Below, piece by piece: positions 35,095 to 44,775 of a stretch of 64,000 bases of DNA. Source of the DNA: UBA3210 sp048359995 (lineage in GTDB: Bacteria > Bacillota_I > Bacilli_A > RFN20 > CAG-449); the NCBI GenBank assembly GCA_048359995.1, contig DBGCPK010000003.1, positions 62,001-126,000 of the forward strand, read 5' to 3'. A program made the translations under genes and the position numbers. Below the pieces are notes generated by a model. It had not been told where the DNA came from. It searched no databases and worked only from the letters and a program-made list of their open reading frames with translations. Within the stretch, counting starts at the first letter, position 1. Each line of letters begins with the position of its first letter.

Positions 35095-35122
35095 TTGACA
35101 GACGGAAGAATTCTTGTATCGT
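35095..35122 (+). promoter_or_regulatory. Candidate sigma-A promoter of the DUF4234-like gene
   Basis: A perfect -35 TTGACA (35095-35100), a 16-bp spacer and a poor -10 TATCGT (35117-35122), 21 bp before the start codon. Confidence 0.5.
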
Positions 35123-35143
35123 GATCTGCGGAGGAAAAGATAC

Positions 35144-35485
35144 ATGAAGCATCGCCGTCTTCTTTTTTTATTTTTCATGATCGTCATATTCGGACAAAGA
35201 AGCGGAGCCGGAATCTATCTCTGCTATTGGATGGCCTCCGTTCAGAATGGAATCAAAGCGCGCGAAAGCGAAGAGATGAATGGGATACTTTGGTTGATTC
35301 TATCTTTGGCGACATTAGGAATCGGATTTCTGATCTGGCAATGGCGAACTTGCACTTGGCTAAAAAATCGGGGATGTCGCGATCTCCGGATCGGCACATT
35401 GATTTTATCGCTTTTGTTGATCGGTCTGTTGATCAATCCTTTTCTCATACAAAATCAAATCAACTGTTTGATCACAGAGGAATAA
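35144..35485 (+). CDS. Small DUF4234-like membrane protein
   Basis: A 113-aa protein with three membrane helices (about 3-25, 45-65 and 85-103). The layout, a Tyr-Trp segment then NGILWLILSLATLGIGFLIWQWRTCTWL, resembles DUF4234 proteins (helix, W-x-Y/R motif, helix). The ATG at 35144 follows GGAGG at good spacing; an upstream TTG at 35114 does not. Function unknown. Confidence 0.65.
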   Translation: MKHRRLLFLFFMIVIFGQRSGAGIYLCYWMASVQNGIKARESEEMNGILWLILSLATLGIGFLIWQWRTCTWLKNRGCRDLRIGTLILSLLLIGLLINPFLIQNQINCLITEE

Positions 35486-35564
35486 CTCCTTAAACGGATA
35501 GGATATCCGGAAAAGAATATTCTTAATTCGCAGACGGAAACATATATTCTCTTAGGGTGAGATC

Positions 35565-37472
35565 ATGCTTCCGAATCTTTTTTTCAAACGAATTCGCATC
35601 ATCGTTTTGATAACGGTGGTCTTAATCAGCGCCGTCTTATTCAAACTATCGTACAATACGATTTTTATGTATCAGCGCCTGAAAAACTCTGCGGAGGATC
35701 TTTGGAATCGTTCCTTTCCCATCAAAGCGGAGCGTGGAAAAATTTTGGATGCGAACAACAATGTTCTCGCGGATAACGAACCGACTATCTCGATTTATGC
35801 CGTGCCGAATCAAATCACGAACAAAGAAAGCACCGCCGAACAACTATCCCGTTACATCGACATGAGTTACGAGGAGATACTTTCTCGCATTTCCAAGAAA
35901 GCGAGCAGCGTTTCCTTTCACCCTGAGGGGAGGAAAATCGATTACGAAACGAGCAATCGGATCAGCAATCTGAATCTCGACGGCATCTTTTTGGTGCAGG
36001 ACACTTTGCGCACCTATCCTTATAAAGAATATATGGCCTCGCTTTTGGGCTTCGTCGGCATCGACAATATCGGATTTGCCGGTCTGGAAAACTACTACGA
36101 TTCCTATTTAAGCGGCAAGGACGGAACTCTTTCGTATATGATGGACGCCAAAGGCGGGCTTTTCAACAACAAATTTTACACGATCGAGGCTCCCGCAGCC
36201 GGGCTGTCGCTGAAATTGACGATCGATCTCAATATTCAAAATATTCTCGAAAGGGAACTGGAAAACGCATATCGCGAGTACGAGCCGAGCGAAGCGATGG
36301 GGATCGTGATGAATCCGAATAATGGTCAGATTCTGGCGATCGGAAACCGCCCTTCGTACGACAACAACTCGTATCAAGATTACGATCAGAGCATCTACAA
36401 CCGCCTGCTACCGGTTTATTCCTCTTTCGAGCCGGGATCGACGTTTAAAGTCGTGAGTTTCGCCGCGGCGATCAACGAAGATCTGATCGATATCGACAAC
36501 GATTATTATTACGATAAGGGCTATGAAATTGTCTCCGGCCAGACCATCAAATCGTGGAAAAAAGGCGGACACGGGTTGCAGACGTATCTGGAAGTCCTGC
36601 AGAATTCGTCCAATCCGGGTTTCGTCAACATTTCGAGGAAACTGGGAACGGAGAAGATGTACGATTACGTCGCGCGTTTCGGCTTTCTGGAAAAGACCGG
36701 TGTCGACATTCAAGGCGAAAACAAGGGAATCTTCTTTTCAAAAGAGAATTTCAAAGAACTGGAATGCGCGACGACGAGCTTCGGTCAGGGGATTTCCTGC
36801 ACGCCGATTCAACTCGTCAGCGCCTTTTCGGCCTGCATCAACGGCGGTTATCTATTCACTCCGCGCGTCGGAATGGCGTTCGTCAACGCGAACAACGAAA
36901 CGGTCTATGAGATCGAACCCGTAATGCGGAGACAAGTCATCAGCGAAGAAACCAGTCAAACGATGCGCCGCGCGTTGGAATGCGTGGTCAGCAAAGGTTC
37001 GGGAAGAAAGGCCTATGTCGACGGACTTCGCATCGGAGGAAAGACGGGGACGGCGCAGATCAGCGAAAACGGAGTCTACAAAGACGGACGATACATCCTT
37101 TCTTTCATTGCCGGCGCGCCGATGGACGATCCCGAAGTCGTCGTCTATTTCGCGATGCGCGAACCGACGAATTGCATTCAATACGGAGGCACGACGGTCG
37201 GACCGATCATGAAAAGGATCATGAGCGATATCTTCTCCTACCTGGACATCGAAAAGGATTTCGACGGAGAAGAACCGAAATACACTTGGATGGACGAGAA
37301 GACGTATCCTGTGGAAAATTACATCGGATTGGAAAAGGGAAAAGCCAAATCTTCGTATTTCAAATTTCAGTACAACGGCGAAGGAAATTACATCATCGAC
37401 CAACTTCCGCGCGTCGGAGAAATGGTCAAAGAAGGCGGAACGGTGATTCTTCAATTGGGGGATTCCGCATGA
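35565..37472 (+). CDS. spoVD: SpoVD/FtsI-type class B penicillin-binding protein with PASTA domain
   Basis: A membrane-anchored D,D-transpeptidase (635 aa). Membrane helix about 10-30, PBP dimerisation domain about 50-210, transpeptidase domain about 235-565 with S292-TFK (nucleophile), S347-SN and K492-TG, then a single PASTA domain (about 575-635). Length and one PASTA fit SpoVD (B. subtilis 646 aa), needed for cortex. No separate PbpB is present before murE, so this may also serve vegetative division. Its stop overlaps murE by 4 bp. A palindrome AAGAATATTCTT lies at 35513-35524 and a TATATT at 35543 upstream. Confidence 0.9.
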   Translation: MLPNLFFKRIRIIVLITVVLISAVLFKLSYNTIFMYQRLKNSAEDLWNRSFPIKAERGKILDANNNVLADNEPTISIYAVPNQITNKESTAEQLSRYIDMSYEEILSRISKKASSVSFHPEGRKIDYETSNRISNLNLDGIFLVQDTLRTYPYKEYMASLLGFVGIDNIGFAGLENYYDSYLSGKDGTLSYMMDAKGGLFNNKFYTIEAPAAGLSLKLTIDLNIQNILERELENAYREYEPSEAMGIVMNPNNGQILAIGNRPSYDNNSYQDYDQSIYNRLLPVYSSFEPGSTFKVVSFAAAINEDLIDIDNDYYYDKGYEIVSGQTIKSWKKGGHGLQTYLEVLQNSSNPGFVNISRKLGTEKMYDYVARFGFLEKTGVDIQGENKGIFFSKENFKELECATTSFGQGISCTPIQLVSAFSACINGGYLFTPRVGMAFVNANNETVYEIEPVMRRQVISEETSQTMRRALECVVSKGSGRKAYVDGLRIGGKTGTAQISENGVYKDGRYILSFIAGAPMDDPEVVVYFAMREPTNCIQYGGTTVGPIMKRIMSDIFSYLDIEKDFDGEEPKYTWMDEKTYPVENYIGLEKGKAKSSYFKFQYNGEGNYIIDQLPRVGEMVKEGGTVILQLGDSA

Positions 37473-38824
37473 CAATCCGCGAATTATTGGCATTTTTCGG
37501 CATCGAAAGCGACAATGACCTGATTATCGAAGCGATCAGCGACCGATCCGGTACCGAAAAAGAAAATTGGGTGTATTTCAATCTTTCTTCGCCGGAAAAC
37601 GCGCCGAAATACGTCGCGGAAGCGCAGAAAAACCGTGCGGTTCTGATTCTGAGCCGATACGACCTGCCCGATGCGATCTTCATTCCGGATTTGAAGCGCA
37701 GGATCAATTCTTTTCTGATCGAATACTTTCGATTCAGCCCCCTTTTCCGTTTGATCGGCATCACCGGGACGAACGGAAAAAGCACGTTGAGCAATTTTCT
37801 GAAACAATCGTTGAAAGCGTCGGGCTACCGCGTTAAGAACGTCGCCTGTGTCCGCGAAAAAGACGCATACTATTCTCCGTTGACGACGCCCGATTCTTTC
37901 TCCTTATTTCGGATTTTTCAAAAGGCGAATAACGAGAAACTGGATTACTTGATCATGGAAGTCAGTTCGATCGGCATTGCCGAAGGGAGAGTCGAAGGGA
38001 TCGCTTTCGACGAATTGTTCTTCACCAATCTGACTTCCGACCATCTGGATTATCACGGCACTCTCGCGGCCTATCGAAAGACGAAGATCGACTTCTTTCT
38101 TCGCGCGAAAGCGAGAAAGTTCGCGGAAGAATCGCTGGCCTATAAGACGTTCGTCTTTCCTGAAAAGATCGTTCTCGTCCGTCCGAAAATTCGCGAGGAA
38201 GACGGAAGATTAACGCTGAAAATCGGGAAAACCCGCGTCGATACGAACCTGCACTATCGGAATAATCTGATCAATCTGGCCTTTTGCTATTGCTTCCTGC
38301 GCGCTTTGCGCTTTAAAAAAAGCGAAGTTTTGAAAGCAATCGGGCAGATCAAACCCTTTAAGGGAAGAATGGACGTCGTCAGCCCTTCGCCGCTTATCGT
38401 CATCGATTATGCGCATACGGCATCGAGTTTCGAAAAGATTCTCGAAGAAAGCCGTTCGACGTTCGGAAAAAATTTGATGGTCGTCTTCGGCGCGGGAGGA
38501 GACCGCGATACGACGAAGCGGAAAGCCTATGCGGAAGCCTGCAACCGATATTGCGCCTACGCCGTGATTACCAACGACAATCCGCGCGGGGAAAAGCCGG
38601 AGCGGATTGCCGAAGAAATCTGCGCGCACCTTTCCATTCCCCACGAAACGATTCTTTCCCGAAAAGAGGCTATACGGAAAGCCATCCGCCTGTTAAATGA
38701 AGAAAGAATGCTCTTGATCTTGGGCAAAGGCAACGAAGATTACATTCAAATGGACGGCTACCGGATTTATCACAACGATTACGATGAGGTGGAACTATGT
38801 TTAAAGAATCCTATGTGGCATTAA
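37469..38824 (+). CDS. murE: UDP-MurNAc-tripeptide synthetase MurE (probably DAP-adding)
   Basis: A cytosolic ATP-dependent ligase adding the third residue to the peptidoglycan stem peptide. It is 451 aa, shorter than usual (about 490) because the N-terminal UDP-binding domain is compact. The ATP loop GTNGKS is at 100-105. The substrate motif DNPR at 370-373 is the meso-diaminopimelate type, not the Lys type. ATG at 37469 overlaps spoVD by 4 bp, and the end overlaps mraY by 28 bp. Confidence 0.95.
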   Translation: MTIRELLAFFGIESDNDLIIEAISDRSGTEKENWVYFNLSSPENAPKYVAEAQKNRAVLILSRYDLPDAIFIPDLKRRINSFLIEYFRFSPLFRLIGITGTNGKSTLSNFLKQSLKASGYRVKNVACVREKDAYYSPLTTPDSFSLFRIFQKANNEKLDYLIMEVSSIGIAEGRVEGIAFDELFFTNLTSDHLDYHGTLAAYRKTKIDFFLRAKARKFAEESLAYKTFVFPEKIVLVRPKIREEDGRLTLKIGKTRVDTNLHYRNNLINLAFCYCFLRALRFKKSEVLKAIGQIKPFKGRMDVVSPSPLIVIDYAHTASSFEKILEESRSTFGKNLMVVFGAGGDRDTTKRKAYAEACNRYCAYAVITNDNPRGEKPERIAEEICAHLSIPHETILSRKEAIRKAIRLLNEERMLLILGKGNEDYIQMDGYRIYHNDYDEVELCLKNPMWH

Positions 38825-39777
38825 CCTCGATCTGCGTGTTTTTGTTTTCCATGCTGACCAGCGCGTTGATCAATCGGATCATCATCCGCGTTCAACGGAA
38901 GAAACTGGAAGGGCAAGCGATCAGCGTTTATCTTTCGGAAGAGCATCAAAAAAAGAAATTGACGCCGACTTTGGGAGGAATCGCGATTTTTTCGGGGACG
39001 ATTGCTTCGACTTTCCTCTACTATCGGGCTTATCTCAATCATGGTTTCCGCGTTTTGCTTCTGATGTTTTCCTGCTTTTTTTTCATCGGTCTTGCCGACG
39101 ACTTGATCAAGGTTAAAAAGAAGAATTATCGCGGTCTTCCCGCGTCGATCCGGTTCCTTCTCGAAGTGCTGATCGCGCTTGTATCCTACTCTCTGCTCTC
39201 CGATCATTACGACTTTACGATGTTGAATCTGTTCGGAAATGTCCGCATCGGCATCGGCTGGGGCATTTTAATTTTCTTTCCGTTCGTTTTGGTCGGTTCC
39301 GCCAACAGCGTAAATCTGACCGACGGCTTGGACGGTTTGAGTTCTTCGCTTTACCTGATGGCGATCATTCCTTTCATCCTCTTCTCGATGATGGGGAAGG
39401 AATACGAATTGACATATCTTTTGATCGGCTCTTTCGGTGCTACGTTGGGATTCGTCGCTTTCAACCTGCACCCCAGCAAGATTTTTATGGGCGATTCCGG
39501 TTCGCTGAGTTTAGGCGCGCTTTTGGGAATTGCGGCACTTCTGCTTCATCGGGAAGTCTTTCTTCCGATCTCGGGCTTTCTCTTCGTCTTCGAAACCCTC
39601 AGCGTCGTCTTGCAAGTCGCATGTTTCAAACTGACCGGGAAGAGGCTTTTTCTGATGGCGCCTTTTCACCATCATCTGGAAATCAAAGGGCTGAAAGAAT
39701 ACCAAATCGTCATGTACTTTTTTATCGTCGGACTCGTCCTTTCGTTTATCTGCGTCTTTATCGGCGCGTTATTTTAA
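38797..39777 (+). CDS. mraY: Phospho-MurNAc-pentapeptide transferase MraY
   Basis: A polytopic enzyme (326 aa, about ten helices) that makes lipid I from UDP-MurNAc-pentapeptide and undecaprenyl phosphate. Motifs: LADDLIK (Asp pair), NLTDGLDGL, FMGDSG and PFHHHLE, all diagnostic. GAGGTGG precedes the ATG, which lies inside the end of murE (28-bp overlap). In B. subtilis the order is the same. Confidence 0.97.
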   Translation: MFKESYVALTSICVFLFSMLTSALINRIIIRVQRKKLEGQAISVYLSEEHQKKKLTPTLGGIAIFSGTIASTFLYYRAYLNHGFRVLLLMFSCFFFIGLADDLIKVKKKNYRGLPASIRFLLEVLIALVSYSLLSDHYDFTMLNLFGNVRIGIGWGILIFFPFVLVGSANSVNLTDGLDGLSSSLYLMAIIPFILFSMMGKEYELTYLLIGSFGATLGFVAFNLHPSKIFMGDSGSLSLGALLGIAALLLHREVFLPISGFLFVFETLSVVLQVACFKLTGKRLFLMAPFHHHLEIKGLKEYQIVMYFFIVGLVLSFICVFIGALF

Positions 39778-39821
39778 AAAATGAGGCTATTTTTTCGAAA
39801 AGAGAAATAGAATGAACTGAG

Positions 39822-40994
39822 ATGAAAATATTGATTCTGGGTTTTGGCAAGACCGGCAGGGCGGTGTACGATTTCCTGAAAAGGCGCAATGGCGATCTTG
39901 CGGTTTACGATCGGAAAGAGACGGATCTTCCTGTTCCGTACTATTCCTATGCGAGGCTGAAAGAGGAATTGCCTCTTTTCGATTTGTGCGTGCGTTCTCC
40001 CGGCGTCAGCCGGAAATCGCGGGAATACCTCCTCGCGGAAACTCTTTCAAAAAAGATGATTTCCGATATTGAGTTGGCTTTGCCATATGTAAAAAGCCGG
40101 CATATCGTCGCGGTCACCGGAACGAACGGAAAGACGACGACGTGCCGAATGATCGGCGCGCTTCTTCAAGGGAAGTACCGCGTTCACCTTCTTGGGAATA
40201 TCGGGCGACCTTTGATCGAAAAGGCGGAAGACATTCGCCCCGAAGACATCGTCATTCTGGAATTGTCCTCCTACCTTTTGGAAAAGACGACCTCGTTACG
40301 AAGCGAAGTCGCCGTCATCACTTCTTTGTCCCCGAATCATTTGGACGGAAATTACAATGAAGAGGGATATTACGCCTCGAAAAAAAGAATGCTGTTTCAT
40401 CGTCCCGAATTGCTTTTGTGCGACGAAAACGCGGCGCGAATTCTCAAAGTCGAAGGAACAAACGCGGGGATTTCTTCCTTGACCGCCGGATGGAGCAAGG
40501 TCAACGCGATCAATCTCTCCCGTGCGATCGAAGTCGCGCGATTTTACGGTTTGAGCGAAGAGGAAATACGGGAAGGAATCGAAAGAATCCGGATCGACCC
40601 ATATCGTCAGGAAGTCGTTTCCGAAAAGGCGGGCATGGTCTTCGTCAACGACTCGAAATCCACCTCTTCCGAAGCGACGAATTGCTGCGTTTCCGCCTAT
40701 GAGGGGCGCAAAATCGTTTTGATTTTATCCGGAAGATTCAAAGGATGTCGAATCGAAGAAATCGATTTGAGTCCGCTTGAAAGAGTATATGCTTACGGAG
40801 ATATCGCGAAATTGCTGCCGGAAAAGGTCAGAAAATTCGACTCTTTGAGAGAAATACTCGAAGATCTTCGCGAAAACCCCATCGAGGGAGGAGTTGTTCT
40901 TTTCTCGCCGGGAGGTTCGAGTTTCGATCTCTACCGCTCGTACGAAGAAAGGGGAAAAGAGTTCAGTCTCTTGGTGAACGAATTATGGAGTTGA
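39822..40994 (+). CDS. murD: UDP-MurNAc-L-alanine:D-glutamate ligase MurD
   Basis: A cytosolic ligase adding D-Glu to UDP-MurNAc-L-Ala. It is 390 aa, shorter than the usual 440-450, with a compact N-terminal Rossmann domain (LILGFGKTGRAVYDFLKRR) and the ATP loop GTNGKTTT near residue 104. The C-terminal domain has NDSKSTSSEAT and the closing FSPGGSSFDLYRSYEERGKEF motif. It overlaps ftsW by 10 bp. Confidence 0.95.
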   Translation: MKILILGFGKTGRAVYDFLKRRNGDLAVYDRKETDLPVPYYSYARLKEELPLFDLCVRSPGVSRKSREYLLAETLSKKMISDIELALPYVKSRHIVAVTGTNGKTTTCRMIGALLQGKYRVHLLGNIGRPLIEKAEDIRPEDIVILELSSYLLEKTTSLRSEVAVITSLSPNHLDGNYNEEGYYASKKRMLFHRPELLLCDENAARILKVEGTNAGISSLTAGWSKVNAINLSRAIEVARFYGLSEEEIREGIERIRIDPYRQEVVSEKAGMVFVNDSKSTSSEATNCCVSAYEGRKIVLILSGRFKGCRIEEIDLSPLERVYAYGDIAKLLPEKVRKFDSLREILEDLRENPIEGGVVLFSPGGSSFDLYRSYEERGKEFSLLVNELWS

Positions 40995-42079
40995 GCATCA
41001 AGAAGTATCGAATCGCCGTCATCGTTTCCACCCTTATTTTGCTGATCATCGGCCTCTATATGGTCAGGGATTCTTCTTTGGTTTGGGCGAATTATCTCTA
41101 CGGAGACGAAAACTACTATTTTAAACGGCAGTTGATCTACGCGATTTTGGGAATTATCGTCTCTTTTTTCGCGATGCGCATTCCTTTTTCGGCTCTGAAA
41201 AAGTATTCGCCGCTGGCATTGTTGATTTCTCTGATTCTCCTGATTTTGGTGCTGATACCCGGACTCGGCATTACCAAAAACGGTTCTACGAGTTGGCTCG
41301 GATTTTCGATTGTCAGTTTTCAGCCCAGCGAATTCTTCAAAATCAGCTTGATTCTCTTTTTCAGCCTGTATTTGGAAAAATTTTACTATCAAAGCGGGAA
41401 AATCCGGACTTTGATTCCGCTTTTCGTGATCACATTGTCGGGATTCGTTCTCATCATGCTGCAACCGGATTTCGGGACCTGCATGGTTCTGGCGGTCAGC
41501 ATCTTCATTCTTCTTTATGCTTCGCGGTTGAAAAACAAGTGGTTTCTGATTTTCATCGCCGTCGGTCTTGTCGCCATCGGAGCGTTAATCTTCTTCGAAA
41601 GTTATCGTTTCAAGCGGATCACCGCCTTTCTCGACCCTTTTTCCGATCCTCTCGGCAGTGGATTTCAGATCATTCAGTCGCTTTACGCGATCGGTCCGGG
41701 CGGACTGATCGGAAATATGAGTTCGGTTCAAAAATACTATTACTTGCCCGAGCCGCAGACGGATTTCATTTTCGCCATCTACGTCGAGGAATTCGGCCTT
41801 TTAGGGGGAATCGTCCTGATCGCTCTTTATGCGGTGATCTTCTATTCCAGTTTCAAAATCATCGTCCGTTCGGGGAATCTTTACAAGTCTTTCGTCTCTC
41901 TCGGGCTTTTGAGCCTTTTCATGATCCAAACGATCATCAATCTCGGCGTCGTGATCGGTCTGTTTCCTGTCACGGGCATCACGCTGCCGTTAGTGAGTTA
42001 CGGAGGATCTTCGCTCATCGTCGTCCTGTTTTCTTTGGGACTGATCGTCAATCACCGCTATGAAAATACTATTGGTTAG
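40985..42079 (+). CDS. ftsW: FtsW/SpoVE-family peptidoglycan glycosyltransferase
   Basis: A SEDS-family polytopic protein (364 aa, ten helices) that polymerises lipid II together with a class B PBP, here probably the SpoVD-type protein. The long outer loop contains the TDFIFAIYVEEFG motif and the C-terminal part has GITLPLVSYGGSS. It occupies the spoVE position between murD and murG. It may act in both division and cortex synthesis if no second SEDS protein exists. Overlaps with both neighbours suggest tight coupling. Confidence 0.94.
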   Translation: MELSIKKYRIAVIVSTLILLIIGLYMVRDSSLVWANYLYGDENYYFKRQLIYAILGIIVSFFAMRIPFSALKKYSPLALLISLILLILVLIPGLGITKNGSTSWLGFSIVSFQPSEFFKISLILFFSLYLEKFYYQSGKIRTLIPLFVITLSGFVLIMLQPDFGTCMVLAVSIFILLYASRLKNKWFLIFIAVGLVAIGALIFFESYRFKRITAFLDPFSDPLGSGFQIIQSLYAIGPGGLIGNMSSVQKYYYLPEPQTDFIFAIYVEEFGLLGGIVLIALYAVIFYSSFKIIVRSGNLYKSFVSLGLLSLFMIQTIINLGVVIGLFPVTGITLPLVSYGGSSLIVVLFSLGLIVNHRYENTIG

Positions 42080-43031
42080 TTCCTCTTCCGGCGGACATAT
42101 CTACCCGTGTCTTGCCGTTGGAAAATATCTCGCCGCGCGAGGGCATGAAATCGTTTATTTGGGCATTCGGGGGCAGATGGAGGAGACGTTAATTCCCGAC
42201 ATCGTTCTTCTCGACGTTCCGAATTCATTTCGAAAGAGCCTGAAAGCAGAAGAGATCGCGAGGATTCGAAAGGAAAAAAAGAAGATCCGTCAAATGATTT
42301 CGGAATGCGATGCGATCGTCGCTTTCGGAGGGTTCATCACGGCGCTGACGACTTTCCTTTCGATCGGATCGAAGAAACCGGTCTACCTTCACGAACAGAA
42401 CGTCGTTCTCGGCGATGCCGTCCGCCTGTCCTATCCGTTTTGCCGACGCCTATTTTTATCGTTCGACAACGCTTTGACAAAGTTGAAAAAGGGAAAGTAC
42501 ACGTTCAATCCTTCCGCGCAGTCCGTTTTGAAAAGGACGGCAATCGATCTGCGACATCCGAAAGTGATGTTCGTCTTCGGGTCTTTGTCCAGCAGCAGTT
42601 GCCTGAAAGTCGTTCGGGATTTCTTGCGGAAAACATCGCTTCCAAATGAATTTTTGGTCGTCACGGGAAAAAACGAGTCGCTGTTTCAAGGAATCGAGCG
42701 TTCCAACGTCGTCTTTCGGGCGCGGATCGAAATGCGCGAAGAACTGAAAAACTGCGATTTGGTCTTTTCGCGAGCCGGTGCGACGACGCTCGCGGAACTC
42801 TTAAAAAGCGGCGTGGAGATCGTCGCCGTTCCTTCTCCGTACGTCAAAAGACATCATCAGGAAAAAAACGCGCGCTTTCTCGAAAAGAGAGGATATCTGA
42901 GCGTGATCGAAGAAAAAGATTTCACACCTGACAGCATTGAAAGAGCGATTGTCGGATTGAAGAGAAAAAATGCGTTTTCGCTCGATATCGATCCGTTGAA
43001 AGAGATCGCGGAGACGATCGAAAATGAATAG
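42060..43031 (+). CDS. murG: Lipid II synthase MurG (GlcNAc transferase)
   Basis: A GT28 glycosyltransferase (323 aa; usual about 360) acting at the inner membrane face. The N-terminal loop is SSSSGGHIYPCLAVGKYL, the second a degenerate ATTLAELLKSGVEIVAVPSPYVKRHHQEKNA-type UDP-GlcNAc site (RAGATTLAEL then HHQEKNA). The start lies 20 bp inside ftsW and the end overlaps murB by 8 bp. Confidence 0.93.
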   Translation: MKILLVSSSSGGHIYPCLAVGKYLAARGHEIVYLGIRGQMEETLIPDIVLLDVPNSFRKSLKAEEIARIRKEKKKIRQMISECDAIVAFGGFITALTTFLSIGSKKPVYLHEQNVVLGDAVRLSYPFCRRLFLSFDNALTKLKKGKYTFNPSAQSVLKRTAIDLRHPKVMFVFGSLSSSSCLKVVRDFLRKTSLPNEFLVVTGKNESLFQGIERSNVVFRARIEMREELKNCDLVFSRAGATTLAELLKSGVEIVAVPSPYVKRHHQEKNARFLEKRGYLSVIEEKDFTPDSIERAIVGLKRKNAFSLDIDPLKEIAETIENE

Positions 43032-43863
43032 ATTTCAAAAATCGTTCGATTTGAAAGAGATCGCTTACTCTCGCCTTTCCGCGATCGTGAACAACTACGT
43101 CGAAAGCGACGATATCCGCGTTCTTCAAAGTCTTCTAAAATGCGGTATCCGTCCGTTTTACGTCGGCAAAATGTCCAAACTCTATCCGACGAAAGATCGT
43201 CTCGATCTTTTCGTCTTTCACTATACGGGAAAGTCGGCGATCAAGCGCGGAGAATTTTTGATCGTCGATTCGGGCATTTCGCTGAAAGATTTGGGAAACT
43301 ACGCCGTAAAAGAGGGAATCGCCGGATTCGAAAAGATCATGACCATACCGGGAGAACTCGGGGGAAGTCTAAACAACAACGCCGGCTTTCTCGATCAAAC
43401 GATCGCGGATCACCTGCTTTTTCTCTCGGTGATCGACGAAAAGGGAGAGTGCCGTCTCTTCGAGAAAAAAGAGTTGAATATCGGCTATCGGCGCTTGGAG
43501 ATTCCGGCGAAGAACGCCTTTATCTACAAGGCGGTTTTTCGCATTCGCCGCGAGATGCGTTTTTCTCTTTATATGAAGAGAAAAGAAGCGTACGCTTATC
43601 GTCGTCTTCATCATCCGCCGATCTTGTCGCTGGGTTCGACTTTCAAAAACCGCGATCGGATTAAGGCGTACCTCGCGGTGAAAGCGTGCGTCGATTTCGA
43701 AACATTCATGGGACTGAAAGTCGATCCGAAGCACTGCAATTTCATCGAAATTCGATTCGATCTGCCCAAGATAAATCTGGTCAAACTGATTGAAAGAGTC
43801 GAGGAATTGGTTTATAATAAATACGGTTTTTGTTTGGAAACGGAAATCAAAATGATGTACTGA
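43024..43863 (+). CDS. murB: UDP-N-acetylenolpyruvoylglucosamine reductase MurB
   Basis: A FAD-dependent reductase (279 aa; B. subtilis 303) making UDP-MurNAc. The FAD-binding part reads FLIVDSGISLKDLGNYAVKEG and IPGELGGSLNNNAGF, near the usual IPGTVGGA motif; the third domain has LSLGSTFKN, the S-x-F segment, and KVDPKHCNFI. The start shares ATGAATAG with the murG stop. Several motifs are drifted but gene order supports the call. Confidence 0.9.
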   Translation: MNRFQKSFDLKEIAYSRLSAIVNNYVESDDIRVLQSLLKCGIRPFYVGKMSKLYPTKDRLDLFVFHYTGKSAIKRGEFLIVDSGISLKDLGNYAVKEGIAGFEKIMTIPGELGGSLNNNAGFLDQTIADHLLFLSVIDEKGECRLFEKKELNIGYRRLEIPAKNAFIYKAVFRIRREMRFSLYMKRKEAYAYRRLHHPPILSLGSTFKNRDRIKAYLAVKACVDFETFMGLKVDPKHCNFIEIRFDLPKINLVKLIERVEELVYNKYGFCLETEIKMMY

Positions 43864-43870
43864 GGACACT

Positions 43871-44773
43871 ATGGAAGAAACCGAATCGGAAAAAACGGAA
43901 TTCGAAACGCGCCTGATCGCATTGAAAAAGGTGAAAAAGCGCAATTTTTTTCTGCGCCTAGGCGCAGTGATTCTCCTCTTTGTCCTTTTGGGCGGATACC
44001 TTCTTTCTCCTCTTGCACAGGTGAAAGGATTTTCTTTGAAAGGGAATCTGAATTTGAGTCGGTCGGACATTCTGGAAATCTGCCATCTGAAAAATTCGAC
44101 GAGTCTTTACGCCGTCGATGCGGAAAAATGCGAAGATCTCCTCAATCATCATCCGCTGATCAAAAGCGGAAAGGTTCGTTCCGGAATCGCCGGACTTTCG
44201 ATCGAAATCGAAGAGATCGCACCGGTGATCAAGAGAGAGGACATCTGCTATCTCAACGACGGAACGCCGATGGATTCGACGTGGTTAGACAGCCCTTTGA
44301 TCGGCGAATTTCTCCAAGCTTCCGTCGAAAAACTTCCGATCGATTTATCCGAAGAAGGAGCTTTGACGGAGAACAACGTCCGCCGTTACGGTTCGGTCTG
44401 GTTCGCCTTGTCGGAGGAGTATCGCGGGAAGATCGCCTTTTCTTCCGTCGAAAGCGGGAATTCCTTTTCGTACCTGTTCGATTTCGGATCTTCTTACCGC
44501 GAAGTAATACTGAAAACGCCCGACGAGATTTTGAATTATGCGGATATCGCTTACGCTTTGGACAAAGAGGCTTTCGCCCGTTACGAAAGCGAATTCTTTT
44601 CTTCCGACAGCCCGAATTGCGTGATCGGCAAGGACGGATATCTTAAAAATTTCCGAGTTGGGGAAATATCCTTTGAATATTATTCGTTGGAAGTTACAAT
44701 TAGTTATAAATTCGGAACGAGCAAGGCCGTCTATGCCGCATCGGTCCGAAGTTCGACCGGATCGGAGGGGTAA
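43871..44773 (+). CDS. divIB: DivIB/FtsQ cell division protein
   Basis: A bitopic divisome protein (300 aa): short cytosolic N-terminus, membrane helix about 33-52, POTRA domain (about 54-122, VKGFSLKGNLNLSRSDILEI) and a beta domain. It stabilises FtsL/DivIC and the division synthases. It lies between murB and ftsA, the conserved place. Confidence 0.9.
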   Translation: MEETESEKTEFETRLIALKKVKKRNFFLRLGAVILLFVLLGGYLLSPLAQVKGFSLKGNLNLSRSDILEICHLKNSTSLYAVDAEKCEDLLNHHPLIKSGKVRSGIAGLSIEIEEIAPVIKREDICYLNDGTPMDSTWLDSPLIGEFLQASVEKLPIDLSEEGALTENNVRRYGSVWFALSEEYRGKIAFSSVESGNSFSYLFDFGSSYREVILKTPDEILNYADIAYALDKEAFARYESEFFSSDSPNCVIGKDGYLKNFRVGEISFEYYSLEVTISYKFGTSKAVYAASVRSSTGSEG

Positions 44774-44775
44774 GT